Shown: positions 25,103 to 32,404, counted from the stretch's first letter. The stretch is DNA of 64,000 nt from Streptomyces sp. LBL (GCF_029893585.1 NZ_JARXYX010000013.1:62001-126000), one strand, 5' to 3'. Notes: generated by a model not told the origin, from the letters alone. Program-made: numbers and translations.

Positions 25103-25348
25103 ATGAACTCCTTCCTCACGTACCTCCAAATCGTCGCCCTACGCGTGAAGGTGAAGCTCCAGGCGTTCGCTGCGACGGAGCCTGTCCGCCTGCGCGCGGC
25201 TCTGACGTCACTCATCATCGCTGGTGCGCTTTACGTCCCCATCCTGTCTCAGCCGGGACTGGCGGAGAACCTCGGAGCCCTCGGCGCCATCGTGCTCCCC
25301 ATCGTGGTCGGGGAGACGACGAGGGCAAAGGTGACGCCTGCGCAGTAA
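25103..25348 (+). CDS. Holin-like small membrane protein
   Basis: 81 residues, starting 12 bp after the kinase. A central hydrophobic segment (ALTSLIIAGALYVPIL) and a second one (NLGALGAIVLPIVVG) give two likely membrane spans with a charged tail (ETTRAKVTPAQ). The size and topology fit a holin or superinfection-related membrane protein. The previous gene breaks the usual lysin-holin adjacency, so the role is provisional. Confidence 0.6.
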   Translation: MNSFLTYLQIVALRVKVKLQAFAATEPVRLRAALTSLIIAGALYVPILSQPGLAENLGALGAIVLPIVVGETTRAKVTPAQ

Positions 25349-25353
25349 TCATC

Positions 25354-25386
25354 AGCCCCCTGTCTCTTCGGAGGCAGGGGGCTTTT
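25354..25386 (+). terminator. Intrinsic terminator
   Basis: AGCCCCCTG at 25354-25362 pairs with CAGGGGGCT at 25375-25383, followed by TTT. Confidence 0.85.
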
Positions 25387-25401
25387 GGCGTAGGAGGAGA
25401 G

Positions 25402-26118
25402 ATGGAGAAGACGAAGAGGTGCACGAGATGTTCGGAGACGAAGACCACTGAGCAGTTCGGGCGACGTAAGGCGGCGCGTGACGGTCTTCGGTCGTGGTGT
25501 AAGAGCTGTGAGGCGGAAAAGGCGAAAGAGCACCGGGAGGCACTGACTAGGCGGCCCGTCGTCGCTGCACCTGCACACCGCCAGTGCCCAGGGTGTAGGC
25601 GGACCAAGACGTCTGACCAGTTCAACATCAGCAAGCACACGGCGAGCGGGCTACAGACCTACTGCAGAGATTGCGGAAACCGGCGATGTCGCGAGTGGGA
25701 CATGCGAAACCGGCCGCACGTCAGCGAGCGAAGCCGCAGATGGCGACAGGAGAGCCCGGAACTTGTGCGAGCTGCAAGTCAGCGACGTAGGGCCAGCATC
25801 GCTGAAGCCACGATCGAGACCTTCACTGCCCGCGACCTCCGCCACGACTGGGAGGACCATGACCTTTACGCCTGTTTCTTCTGCGGCGGCTTCCTCGTCG
25901 ACGGCTACGAGGTGGAGCACTTCTATCCCCTGTCCAAGGGCGGCCCCCACGCCCTCTTCAACCTCCTCCCCTCCTGCGCCCCCTGCAACCGCGGAGTCAA
26001 CGGGAAGCACAGCCGCGAGCCCTGGCAGTTCCTCCGCGAAGCCCTGGCCGACCAGGGCACCGAGCTTGACGCCTGCCTCGCCTCCATCGACGCCATAGCC
26101 GCTCGACGTCGACCTTGA
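25402..26118 (+). CDS. HNH endonuclease with zinc ribbons
   Basis: 238 residues. Two N-terminal zinc motifs (CTRCSETK...CKSCEAEK and CPGCRRTK...CRDCGNRR) precede a basic linker. A C-terminal HNH domain reads CFFCGG...VEHFYPLSKGG...NLLPSCAPCNRGVN (about 156-200). Proteins of this form are often homing-type nucleases in phages; they insert between conserved genes. A GGAGGAGAG ribosome site precedes the ATG, and terminators flank the gene on both sides, as expected for an independent insertion. Confidence 0.82.
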   Translation: MEKTKRCTRCSETKTTEQFGRRKAARDGLRSWCKSCEAEKAKEHREALTRRPVVAAPAHRQCPGCRRTKTSDQFNISKHTASGLQTYCRDCGNRRCREWDMRNRPHVSERSRRWRQESPELVRAASQRRRASIAEATIETFTARDLRHDWEDHDLYACFFCGGFLVDGYEVEHFYPLSKGGPHALFNLLPSCAPCNRGVNGKHSREPWQFLREALADQGTELDACLASIDAIAARRRP

Positions 26119-26282
26119 CCACGTGCTCACGTACAGGAATACGGGGAGGGGCGCGTGCGGACGACCCCAACACTCACGTCACTGCGTAGTCCGCTCCCTC
26201 TGAGACTCTCGTCACATACAGACCGCGCGGACGGTTTCTGTCGTAAGAGGCAGAAAGGTCAACAACCGTACGACGTAGCCTC

Positions 26283-26320
26283 AGAGCCCCGTTCCCCTGT
26301 GTGGGAGGCGGGGCTCTTTT
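26283..26320 (+). terminator. Intrinsic terminator
   Basis: AGAGCCCCG at 26283-26291 pairs with CGGGGCTCT at 26309-26317, followed by TTT. Confidence 0.8.
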
Positions 26321-26344
26321 GCGTTTCAGGGGTCATCCAGCCAG

Positions 26345-26360
26345 CGTAAAACGTCTCAAG
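26345..26360 (+). promoter_or_regulatory. Operator-like palindrome copy 2 (degenerate)
   Basis: CGTAAAACGTCTCAAG matches the left half and centre of the consensus but has a poor right half. It lies upstream of a class B promoter-like element, as do copies at 50519, 52120 and 53451. Confidence 0.4.
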
Positions 26361-26387
26361 GTGGCCAGTTCTGGAGTAGCTGGGCCG

Positions 26388-26407
26388 GTCGACATAACCC
26401 CTATACT
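26388..26407 (+). promoter_or_regulatory. Class B promoter-like element 1, near-leaderless
   Basis: GGTCGACATAAC is followed by TATACT at 26402-26407, only 6 bp before the ATG at 26414. Whether CATAAC or TATACT is the -10, the transcript would have almost no leader. Confidence 0.5.
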
Positions 26408-26413
26408 CCGCGC

Positions 26414-27040
26414 ATGCCGACCTCACCCGGCCCGTTGCTGGCCGCCCTCGACGCTCTATGGGAGCGACTGAGGGCCGACGTGGCGGAGCTACCACGGATT
26501 CGATCAACCGTGTCACCTACCAAGAGGAGAAAGGACCACGGCCCGGAGCGATGGACGGTGGACGCTGACGGATCTGTCTCAGGGTTCGTCGTCAGCGCTG
26601 ACGTGCTCCAGGAGGGCCCGGAAGCTGTCCTAGAGATGGTGCTCCACGACGCCGCTCATTTGCTGAACTGGGTACGCGGCGTCAACGACACCACTATGCG
26701 CGGGGCGTACCACAATCAGGAGTTTCTTACGGCTGCTGACGAGGTAGGGCTCCAGTGGAGCGAGACCGCTCAGCGAACGCAGAGCAGGGGCTCGGAGAAC
26801 GTGACCTTGACGAATCCGGCCCTGCGTCGACACCGCCCGGACCTGGCAGCTTTGAGCGACACGATCCCGCTCCTTCTGCCGCACTTGGAGCTGCCGTCAA
26901 CGGTCAGGGCCGACCGTGTAGACAGGCTGACGCTCCGGTGTAAATGCACCCCAGCACGTACCTTTCGCATCTCGCAGACCATCGCTGCGAAGGGGCCGAT
27001 CGTCTGCGGAGTCTGCGGGAACCTGTTCGACGAAGAATGA
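26414..27040 (+). CDS. SprT-like metalloprotease homologue with altered active site
   Basis: 208 residues. The core 'VLHDAAHLLNWVRGVNDTTMRGAYHNQEF' (about residues 77-105) matches phage SprT-like proteins, which normally have HEAAH; here the catalytic Glu is Asp. A C-terminal zinc ribbon (CKC...CGVCG, about 177-203) is also typical. SprT/Spartan proteins degrade DNA-crosslinked proteins. The Glu-to-Asp change could lower activity or leave a binding-only protein. The promoter suggests initiation at the ATG itself. No ribosome site is seen, consistent with a leaderless mRNA. Confidence 0.68.
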   Translation: MPTSPGPLLAALDALWERLRADVAELPRIRSTVSPTKRRKDHGPERWTVDADGSVSGFVVSADVLQEGPEAVLEMVLHDAAHLLNWVRGVNDTTMRGAYHNQEFLTAADEVGLQWSETAQRTQSRGSENVTLTNPALRRHRPDLAALSDTIPLLLPHLELPSTVRADRVDRLTLRCKCTPARTFRISQTIAAKGPIVCGVCGNLFDEE

Positions 27041-27074
27041 TCACTCGCCGCTGCCTTGCTGTATGGTCTGCCAA

Positions 27075-27090
27075 CGTCAAACGTTTTGCG
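27075..27090 (+). promoter_or_regulatory. Operator-like palindrome copy 3
   Basis: CGTCAAACGTTTTGCG lies 45 bp upstream of the ATG of the next gene, in a 95-bp intergenic gap. Position suggests control of the 27136 gene. Confidence 0.55.
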
Positions 27091-27135
27091 CTAGCCTCAA
27101 CAAGGTAGCGGCATTCATTCGAGAGGTCAGGACAG

Positions 27136-27903
27136 ATGAGTTCCAGCGAGGTTTCTCGACGTACTACCGGCAGTGCCGCGCGCGTCGACGTGGCGGATCC
27201 TCGACAGCTGGAGCTTGACGACCTCCGTGGCGACCCGGAGGAGGCGCTCGTCGCTCGCGGAGCGGCGTACGCCCGTGAATGGGCGCGCATCGAGAATCAC
27301 CCGACGATCCTCCTGCGGAACGTCGCGGTGGTCGTGGTCGCTCTGCGCGAAAAGTACGACGACTACCTAGGTCGTGACGGCGAGTACCGGAAGGCCGTTG
27401 CGGATATGTACGTCCGCGCCGGCATCGACGAGGCCAGGATCAAGACATCTGTCCGCTACCACGTCAACAACCTTCTACGCCGCACGTTGACGACCCGCGA
27501 ACTGACGCGGCTCGGACTCATCCCTGAATCCGCCCTGGAGCGTCAGCAGGACACCCGCGCTACGAATCAGGCGATCATCAACGCCACCAAACTGACGGCT
27601 GCTGTTGAGGCCAGCCCCGTGAAGCAGGTGGCAGCCAGGCCGGCGAAGAAGTCCAGCGCCAAGGGTGAATTGAAGGCGGACGTCGTCGAACAGCGGTCGC
27701 CGGGCCTGCGGGTGAAGGCAACCGCGGATCAACTCCGCCTAGCGGAGGTTGCGGGCGGCATTGTGGGGCAGCTACGCCCAGAGGTCATCGACGTCGACAT
27801 GACTGACGGGCAGCGTGCCAAACTGGACGAGCACCTCGCGGCGATGGAGAAGACCATCCGTGAACTGCGCAAGCACCTGAAAACCCGCAGGTCAGGACGC
27901 TGA
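27136..27903 (+). CDS. Unknown basic protein, possible DNA-binding regulator
   Basis: 255 residues, not recognised. The middle (about 70-150: EYRKAVADMYVRAG...SVRYHVNNLLRRTLTTRELTRLGL) looks helical and basic, compatible with DNA binding. A Lys/Ala-rich linker and a C-terminal helix (REL RKHLKTRRSGR) follow. An operator-like palindrome sits in its upstream region. It is the best candidate in the window for a phage regulator that acts on those sites, but that is a guess from context. Confidence 0.5.
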   Translation: MSSSEVSRRTTGSAARVDVADPRQLELDDLRGDPEEALVARGAAYAREWARIENHPTILLRNVAVVVVALREKYDDYLGRDGEYRKAVADMYVRAGIDEARIKTSVRYHVNNLLRRTLTTRELTRLGLIPESALERQQDTRATNQAIINATKLTAAVEASPVKQVAARPAKKSSAKGELKADVVEQRSPGLRVKATADQLRLAEVAGGIVGQLRPEVIDVDMTDGQRAKLDEHLAAMEKTIRELRKHLKTRRSGR

Positions 27904-28091
27904 TCGCCGCCTCGTCGCCCCTCGACGTCGCCCACCCCTTCGTCCTCCGGCTGGCCGAACTAGCCAAACTAACCCCTTATTTCTAACTCTCCTTAACGTG
28001 TGTTAGAGAGAAGTGAAATAGGGGGTTAGTTTGGCGTTTTGGCATGCGGTCTGAACGCGGGGGAGGACGCGGAAGATCTGCGAAGTCTCGC
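27904..28091 (+). other. Non-coding AT-rich stretch with long inverted repeat
   Basis: No gene is present. The stretch contains the long inverted repeat described separately and then the promoter of the exonuclease gene. Confidence 0.5.
27963..28035 (+). repeat. Long inverted repeat in AT-rich island
   Basis: GCCAAACTAACCCC at 27963-27976 is perfectly complementary to 28022-28035, and TATTTC (27978-27983) pairs with GAAATA (28015-28020). The total stem is about 20 bp around a 31-nt loop. Outer bases also partly pair. The AT content is unusual for this genome. It could be an origin element, a bidirectional terminator or a structured RNA. Confidence 0.6.
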
Positions 28092-28120
28092 GTCACATCG
28101 TCCCGGCATTACGACATAAC
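28092..28120 (+). promoter_or_regulatory. Class A phage promoter-like element 2
   Basis: GTCACA (28092-28097), 17 bp, CATAAC (28115-28120). It precedes the PD-(D/E)XK nuclease gene. Confidence 0.65.
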
Positions 28121-28148
28121 TCCTGTGTCAGCACGGACTACACAGGAG
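28120..28148 (+). promoter_or_regulatory. Inverted repeat covering the ribosome site
   Basis: CTCCTGTGT (28120-28128) is complementary to ACACAGGAG (28140-28148), which contains the Shine-Dalgarno of the gene starting at 28154. The left arm begins at the end of the -10-like hexamer, the same geometry as at 24451-24474. Confidence 0.5.
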
Positions 28149-28153
28149 GCCGC

Positions 28154-28957
28154 ATGGCCGGAGTGAGCACAATCAAGCGCGGTGGCAGCCGTTTCTACAT
28201 CCATCCGGACGACGGTGCGATCAAGGTTCCCGGGGTGACGTCCGTTGGCGGCATGCTGCCGAAGGACTACCTCACCTACTGGGCAGCGAAGGAGGCCGCG
28301 GAGGCTGCCGTCAAAAATTGGGACATCGTCTCGGAATTGGTCCGGCGCGACCCGAAGGGCGCCACCGACTACCTGAAGGGCGCGCACCGGCGGACGTCGG
28401 GAGCCGCGAGTGACTTGGGCACCGCAGCGCACGACCTCTTCGAGCGACTCGCCCGCGGAGAGTCGGTCAACCTGCGGCACGTCCACATGGACGTGAAGCC
28501 GCACGTTCGATGGTTCAGCGAGTTCCTCCAGGAGGTGCAGCCGGAGTTCCTCTACCTGGAGGAAACGGTATGGAGCGACACCCATCAGTACGCCGGGTCG
28601 TTCGACGCCATTGCGAAGATCGACGATGAGACGGTCATCGTCGACTGGAAGACGTCGAAATCGATCTACGACTCCGTCGCCCTCCAGCTCTCCGCCTACC
28701 GCTACGCGGACCGAATCATCCTGGCTGAGGACGGCTCGTCTGTCCCGATGCCGGAGATGGCCGGCGGAGCCGCTCTACACGTCCGCCCGGAGGGATGGGC
28801 ACTGCATCCGGTCAAGTGCGATCCGGTGGTGTTCGAGACGTTTCTTCACCTACGCGGCGTCTTCAACTGGGAAGCGGAGGGGAAGAAGCGCGTGATCGGC
28901 AAGCCGGTCGCGTCCGGTGGAGAGTTCGTCACGGGAACTCAGCGGAGGGCGGCGTGA
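28154..28957 (+). CDS. PD-(D/E)XK nuclease (RecB/Cas4-like)
   Basis: 267 residues. The nuclease core shows GTAAHDLFERLARGE (about 92-106), then LEETVWS...AGSFDAIAKIDDETVIVDWKTSK (about 136-170), giving the D...DxK metal-binding set, and a following Gln/Tyr motif (ALQLSAYRYAD). Phage proteins of this type act as recombination or DNA-processing exonucleases. It carries its own class A promoter-like element. Confidence 0.82.
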   Translation: MAGVSTIKRGGSRFYIHPDDGAIKVPGVTSVGGMLPKDYLTYWAAKEAAEAAVKNWDIVSELVRRDPKGATDYLKGAHRRTSGAASDLGTAAHDLFERLARGESVNLRHVHMDVKPHVRWFSEFLQEVQPEFLYLEETVWSDTHQYAGSFDAIAKIDDETVIVDWKTSKSIYDSVALQLSAYRYADRIILAEDGSSVPMPEMAGGAALHVRPEGWALHPVKCDPVVFETFLHLRGVFNWEAEGKKRVIGKPVASGGEFVTGTQRRAA

Positions 28958-29481
28958 TCGGCATGGGCAGTTCAATGGGCCAGATGCGCCGCCACTTCAT
29001 CAACGAGCGTCTGAAGGGTGGCGCAGACCGGGCAGCGATCGACCGGTTGGAGGTGGCTGCGCTGGCGGCCGTCCACCGGGAGAACGAGTCTGGTGGCCAG
29101 GCACGTCAGGTCGTCGCTGACGTCGCCCGCGTTCTGGGGGTCGACATAGACGAGGGCCCGGGGAACCGATGGGACCCGGAGCACATGGCGCGTGTGATTG
29201 CCGTTGCGGAGCAGGTCCGGGACGAGCGTGACGGTGCCGCGGAGCAGGCCAAGCTGTGGAAGTCCCTCGCGGAGCGGCAGGACAACACGGCTCCGATCCG
29301 GAGGGACCTCCGAGAAGCGGAGCGTGAGCGCGACCACTGGCGATCTCGGTACGAGGGCGCGCAGGCCAACGCCCTGTACGTCCGGGAGCAGTACGGCCAC
29401 CCGGAGGAAGTCGACGAACTCAAGGCAACCATCGTCCGCCAGGCGCGCGAGATCACGCAGTTGAAGGGGGAGAGCGAGTGA
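28954..29481 (+). CDS. Coiled-coil hypothetical protein
   Basis: 175 residues from the GTG overlapping the nuclease stop (GTGA), with GGAGGG spaced 5 bp before it. The C-terminal two thirds is charged and heptad-like (AEQAKLWKSLAERQDNTAPI, REAERERDHWRSRYEGAQAN). Phages often carry such proteins with no known function. Coupling to the nuclease hints at shared expression. Confidence 0.65.
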   Translation: MIGMGSSMGQMRRHFINERLKGGADRAAIDRLEVAALAAVHRENESGGQARQVVADVARVLGVDIDEGPGNRWDPEHMARVIAVAEQVRDERDGAAEQAKLWKSLAERQDNTAPIRRDLREAERERDHWRSRYEGAQANALYVREQYGHPEEVDELKATIVRQAREITQLKGESE

Positions 29482-29654
29482 CGGAGAAGCCCCGCCCGGC
29501 CGCCATGGCTGTCGTGGTCCTGGCCGTGCTGCTCTTCCTCCCTGTGGAGGTCGGACTCTTCATGCTCGCCATCGGCCACACGACGGCGTTCTTCGCTGGC
29601 TTCGGGGCCGTGGCGTTCGTTCTAAGCGCGCGACGTCTGTTCCGCCGCAAGTAG
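29478..29654 (+). CDS. Small two-span membrane protein
   Basis: 58 residues from GTG 29478, overlapping the previous stop. Two hydrophobic spans (AMAVVVLAVLLFLPVEVGLF and HTTAFFAGFGAVAFVLSA) end in a basic RRLFRRK tail, so the C-terminus is probably inside. Unknown function; it is followed directly by a terminator. Confidence 0.6.
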   Translation: MTEKPRPAAMAVVVLAVLLFLPVEVGLFMLAIGHTTAFFAGFGAVAFVLSARRLFRRK

Positions 29655-29668
29655 CGCCAGTCACACAC

Positions 29669-29697
29669 GCGGGGCGCCCACACCGGGCGCCCCGCTT
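29669..29697 (+). terminator. Intrinsic terminator
   Basis: GCGGGGCGCCC at 29669-29679 pairs perfectly with 29685-29695, followed by TT. Confidence 0.75.
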
Positions 29698-29718
29698 CGC
29701 ATGCACAGAGGAGAGAGC

Positions 29719-30378
29719 ATGGCAGCGCACGAGTTCGCCCCGTGGCCGAAGACGAAGCGGCTCTTCCGAGACATCGTCGTGACGGAGAAGATCGACGGGA
29801 CCAACGCCGCGATCCAGATCAGTAAGGTCCGTGACGACGAGCTGACGGCGACGGACGCCGGCCGACTGACCTACGTCGACAGGCAGTGGTACGGCCTCAG
29901 CGCGCAGTCCCGGACGCGCATCATTACGCCCGGCAAAACGACCGACCACTACGGCTTTGCCGGATGGGTCTACGACAATGCCGCGGACCTCGTTTGCATC
30001 CTCGGCGAAGGCGTCCACTTCGGCGAGTGGTGGGGCCAGGGGATTCAGCGACGCTACGACATGCCTGGCAAGGTGTTCAGCCTTTTCAACACGGACCGCT
30101 GGTTCAAGACGGGGGAGGACGGCCTTGACTCCGTGGCGACGCGCGCTGAGCTTTCGTCGCTCGCCGGGCAGATCCGCGCCGTGCCGGTGCTGTACTCCGG
30201 CACCTTCCGGGAGGCCAGCGTCGTGAACGCCATCGACACCCTCCATCTGAAGGGCTCCGTCGCGGCCCCCGGTTTCATGAACCCCGAAGGTATCTGCGTC
30301 TACCACACACAGACCCGGAACGTCTTCAAGGTCACCCTCAACAACAACGACTCGGGCAAGTGGGAGGCGGCAGCGTGA
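29719..30378 (+). CDS. RNA ligase family protein
   Basis: 219 residues. The nucleotidyltransferase motif I is TEKIDGTNAA (residues 23-32), with Lys as the predicted adenylation site. Downstream segments GFAGWVYDNAADL, 'LGEGVHFGEWWGQGIQRRY' and EGICVYHTQ...NVFKVTL correspond to later motifs of the family. Such phage ligases seal RNA breaks, for example after host anticodon nuclease damage. Start moved to ATG 29719 because of the GAGGAGAG site. A host Hen1-Pnkp repair pair sits beside the prophage. Confidence 0.8.
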   Translation: MAAHEFAPWPKTKRLFRDIVVTEKIDGTNAAIQISKVRDDELTATDAGRLTYVDRQWYGLSAQSRTRIITPGKTTDHYGFAGWVYDNAADLVCILGEGVHFGEWWGQGIQRRYDMPGKVFSLFNTDRWFKTGEDGLDSVATRAELSSLAGQIRAVPVLYSGTFREASVVNAIDTLHLKGSVAAPGFMNPEGICVYHTQTRNVFKVTLNNNDSGKWEAAA

Positions 30379-30581
30379 ACCCTCTGAAGCGTCCTGCAGT
30401 TTGGGCCCTGGCCGTGGCTCTGCTCCTCGCCCTGGCCCTGGCCTCGTGCGACTACGCCGACTCACCAGCGCAGTCCCCGGGGATCGAGATCGACATCGAC
30501 CACCCGAAGGTGAAGAAGACGGGGACGGCGAGGTTCAAGGCGCCGGCGGGCAAGGCGCCGTCGAGGGCGAGGAGACGGTAG
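30375..30581 (+). CDS. Small lipoprotein
   Basis: 68 residues from the GTG overlapping the ligase stop. The signal region MNPLKRPAVWALAVALLLAL is followed by a lipobox LASC with Cys at 25. The mature part is short, acidic then very basic (KAPSRARRR). The product should be anchored on the outer face of the membrane. Prophage lipoproteins often block superinfection, but nothing else here identifies the role. Confidence 0.65.
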   Translation: MNPLKRPAVWALAVALLLALALASCDYADSPAQSPGIEIDIDHPKVKKTGTARFKAPAGKAPSRARRR

Positions 30582-30662
30582 GTGCCGACCGAGGAGGAGA
30601 TGCGGGACCCCGAATTCTGCTGGACCTGCGGTCGCAAGTGCGGTTCGCAGCCTCACATGTAG
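30582..30662 (+). CDS. Tiny zinc-knuckle-like peptide
   Basis: A 26-residue frame from a GTG directly after the lipoprotein stop, with GGAG upstream. It contains CWTCGRKCGSQPH, a possible CCCH metal site. Coupled position supports it; the short length leaves doubt. Confidence 0.35.
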   Translation: MPTEEEMRDPEFCWTCGRKCGSQPHM

Positions 30663-30670
30663 GAGGACGC

Positions 30671-30733
30671 ATGGAACTGCTCTGCCTCATCGTCGGACTC
30701 ATCATCGGCTACGGCGTCAGCAAGGCTGCCTGA
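30671..30733 (+). CDS. 20-residue membrane peptide
   Basis: MELLCLIVGLIIGYGVSKAA, preceded by an ideal AGGAGG ribosome site. It is essentially one short hydrophobic helix. Followed by a terminator. Very small phage membrane peptides exist, but expression is unproven. Confidence 0.4.
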   Translation: MELLCLIVGLIIGYGVSKAA

Positions 30734-30756
30734 CGCAAGTCACACACGCACTACTT

Positions 30757-30787
30757 AGCCCCCGGCTGCTTCGGCGCCGGGGGCTTT
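30757..30787 (+). terminator. Intrinsic terminator
   Basis: AGCCCCCGGC at 30757-30766 pairs with GCCGGGGGCT at 30776-30785, followed by TT. Confidence 0.8.
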
Positions 30788-30816
30788 CGGCGTGTACCCA
30801 CACGAGAGGAGAGCCG

Positions 30817-31185
30817 ATGACCACGCCCGGTACGCGGCAACTGTGCTACTGGATCGGCCAGTCTGCGGACCCCGAGAAGGCGGACGGCTACGTCACCCGC
30901 CTCTACGAGGAGATCAGCCGCGAAGCCGTCGACGTCGAGCACGTGAAGCAGCGCGCGGAGGCCACGAACGCCGCCCTCGTCGACGAGTACCACGGGGAGG
31001 TCTACGCCTGCCGTGCCGTCCTGCGCACGCTCCTGAAGTTCGCATCTGACCGTGACGACGACACCGCGCGTCGCGTCTACGCCACGATCGGCCGCTTCAA
31101 CCTCGGCGAAATGTTCCGCCCTGGTGGTGGTGCGGACCGCTACCTGATCCCTGTTGAGCTGACGGACGAGGAGACCCGAGCATGA
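30817..31185 (+). CDS. Hypothetical early protein
   Basis: 122 residues with GAGGAGAG before the ATG. Helical, acidic sequence (LYEEISREAVDVEHVKQRAE). It leads a run of tightly overlapping small genes to 34925, each starting at the stop of the one before. Family unknown. Confidence 0.65.
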   Translation: MTTPGTRQLCYWIGQSADPEKADGYVTRLYEEISREAVDVEHVKQRAEATNAALVDEYHGEVYACRAVLRTLLKFASDRDDDTARRVYATIGRFNLGEMFRPGGGADRYLIPVELTDEETRA

Positions 31186-31358
31186 TCAACGGCGGACGCA
31201 CCATCCACACGGCCGACGGATCGTCGGTCACCATTACGCCGCGCGGTATCGAGTACGACTTGCACGTTCGCAATGCCGCGGGGGAGACGGTCGCAACCGT
31301 CGTCATGACCGCCGGCGACCTGGTGGCGCTGCGCGCGGAGATGGAGGAGGCGGCGTGA
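31182..31358 (+). CDS. Hypothetical 58-residue protein
   Basis: ATG overlaps the previous TGA. Short beta-strand-rich sequence (TIHTADGSSVTITPRGIEYD) ending in an acidic helix. Too short for its neighbours' coding statistics to decide; coupling on both ends is the main support. Confidence 0.6.
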   Translation: MINGGRTIHTADGSSVTITPRGIEYDLHVRNAAGETVATVVMTAGDLVALRAEMEEAA

Positions 31359-31618
31359 GCGCGCGTGACGAACTCTTCGACCACGTCATGAGCCTCAACG
31401 CCTCCATCTGCGGAGAGCGGTGCGTGGGCTGCATGTGCCGAGAGTCGGACGGGGAAGAGGCCAACAAGCTAATCGACGACTTTGCGCACGAGTTGGCGGA
31501 GAAGCAGCGTGCAGAGCTGGACGACATGAACGACGGGCCGGTCTACGTCGACGACCGCGAATGGATACAACGCGCTTCGAAGTTGCCCGACCTGATCGAC
31601 CCGGAGGTGTCTTCATGA
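31355..31618 (+). CDS. Hypothetical protein with Cys cluster
   Basis: 87 residues from the coupled GTG at 31355. Four cysteines in CGERCVGCMC (about 19-28) could bind zinc or iron; similar short Cys motifs occur in Streptomyces phage early proteins. The remainder is acidic and helical. Confidence 0.6.
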   Translation: MSARDELFDHVMSLNASICGERCVGCMCRESDGEEANKLIDDFAHELAEKQRAELDDMNDGPVYVDDREWIQRASKLPDLIDPEVSS

Positions 31619-31821
31619 GCGCGTGGGCTGAGCTTGTCAACGAGCGAGACGGTGACGAGTGGCTGGAGCTGTGCAGCCGCGCACTGGAGGAAGTGCAGCG
31701 GGAGACGTCGCGACGGAACGCGGCGAAGCAGCGTCACACGGCCGCGGACATGACGCGTCGCGGACTCGTCCCGAGCGTGCGCTACATCGTCGGTCTGATT
31801 GACCCGGTGGTGACGTCGTGA
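31615..31821 (+). CDS. Hypothetical 68-residue protein
   Basis: ATG overlaps the previous TGA. The C-terminus 'SVRYIVGLIDPVVTS' resembles the ends of its two neighbours ('KLPDLIDPEVSS', 'AVDHFDPEVRP'), which suggests that 31355, 31615 and 31818 are related or share a C-terminal motif. Function unknown. Confidence 0.6.
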   Translation: MSAWAELVNERDGDEWLELCSRALEEVQRETSRRNAAKQRHTAADMTRRGLVPSVRYIVGLIDPVVTS

Positions 31822-32081
31822 CCGCCCGAGAGACCCTCGTCACCACCACCACGCACCTCCTCGCAGCCTCCCGACGCGGACGCATGGACTCGCACCGCGC
31901 GGAGGCGAAACGGCTCGTTGACGAGGTGCTGAAGGAGGGCGCGCACGAGTTGGCGGAGGAGGCGCGGAAGGTCATGGGTCCGCGGCTGTTGCCGAGCGGT
32001 ACCGAGCCGGAGCGAGTCGCGCGGTACGTCGCCGGCTGGCACGACGCCGTGGACCACTTCGACCCGGAGGTCCGGCCATGA
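31818..32081 (+). CDS. Hypothetical 87-residue protein
   Basis: GTG start coupled to the previous gene. Helical, with 'LVDEVLKEGAHELAEEARKVMG' similar to 'LIDDFAHELAEKQRAEL' in the gene at 31355, supporting a small paralogous set. Function unknown. Confidence 0.6.
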   Translation: MTARETLVTTTTHLLAASRRGRMDSHRAEAKRLVDEVLKEGAHELAEEARKVMGPRLLPSGTEPERVARYVAGWHDAVDHFDPEVRP

Positions 32082-32404
32082 CAACGCACATTGGACGACA
32101 GCTGAAAATCCTTGACGAGGTGCTGCACGAGCGCGACGCCCAGGACGCCATCTTCGGTGTTCAGGATCTCCCGCACGGCACTGGCGATGAGTGGATGGGA
32201 GCCATGGCACACGTTAGCCGTCGAGAGTGCGACGAGGCGTTTGCCGCTGGGTCCGGAACCTTCCGTCACGTCTTCCTGGAAGAGGTCTACGAGGCCGTGG
32301 CGGAGGACGACCCGGTCAAGCTGCGTGCCGAACTGATGCAGGCCATCGCAGTCGGCGTGAAGTGGGTGGAGGCCATCGACAGGGCAGGGGAGGAGGCGCC
32401 GTGA
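32078..32404 (+). CDS. MazG-like NTP pyrophosphohydrolase
   Basis: 108 residues. The segment 'FLEEVYEAVAEDDPVKLRAELMQAIAVGVKWVEAIDR' carries the EExxE...ExxQ spacing of the all-alpha MazG-like/NTP-PPase proteins of actinophages, with further acidic residues earlier (LDEVLHERDAQ). These hydrolyse (d)NTPs and shape nucleotide pools. The assignment is by motif and size; metal residues are incomplete compared with classic MazG. Confidence 0.65.
   Translation: MTTHIGRQLKILDEVLHERDAQDAIFGVQDLPHGTGDEWMGAMAHVSRRECDEAFAAGSGTFRHVFLEEVYEAVAEDDPVKLRAELMQAIAVGVKWVEAIDRAGEEAP

Larger units (their letters stand above)
26119..26413 (+). other. Intergenic region with terminator, operator copy and promoter
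   Basis: 295 bp without a credible gene. The 26155-26349 open frame has no ribosome site and reads through the terminator. The stretch holds the terminator at 26283, the operator-like copy at 26345 and the promoter-like element ending just before the next ATG. Confidence 0.5.

Noticed and set aside
25402..26118. Retron, group I intron or intein associated with the HNH genes
   Set aside because: The HNH genes are free-standing with their own starts; no interrupted host gene, reverse transcriptase or splice junction is seen.
26155..26349. 64-codon open frame in the region before the SprT-like gene
   Set aside because: No ribosome site, poor protein character, and it crosses an intrinsic terminator and an operator-like site.
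27136..27903. Naming the 27136 product the phage repressor
   Set aside because: No known repressor fold is recognised; one upstream palindrome is not enough.
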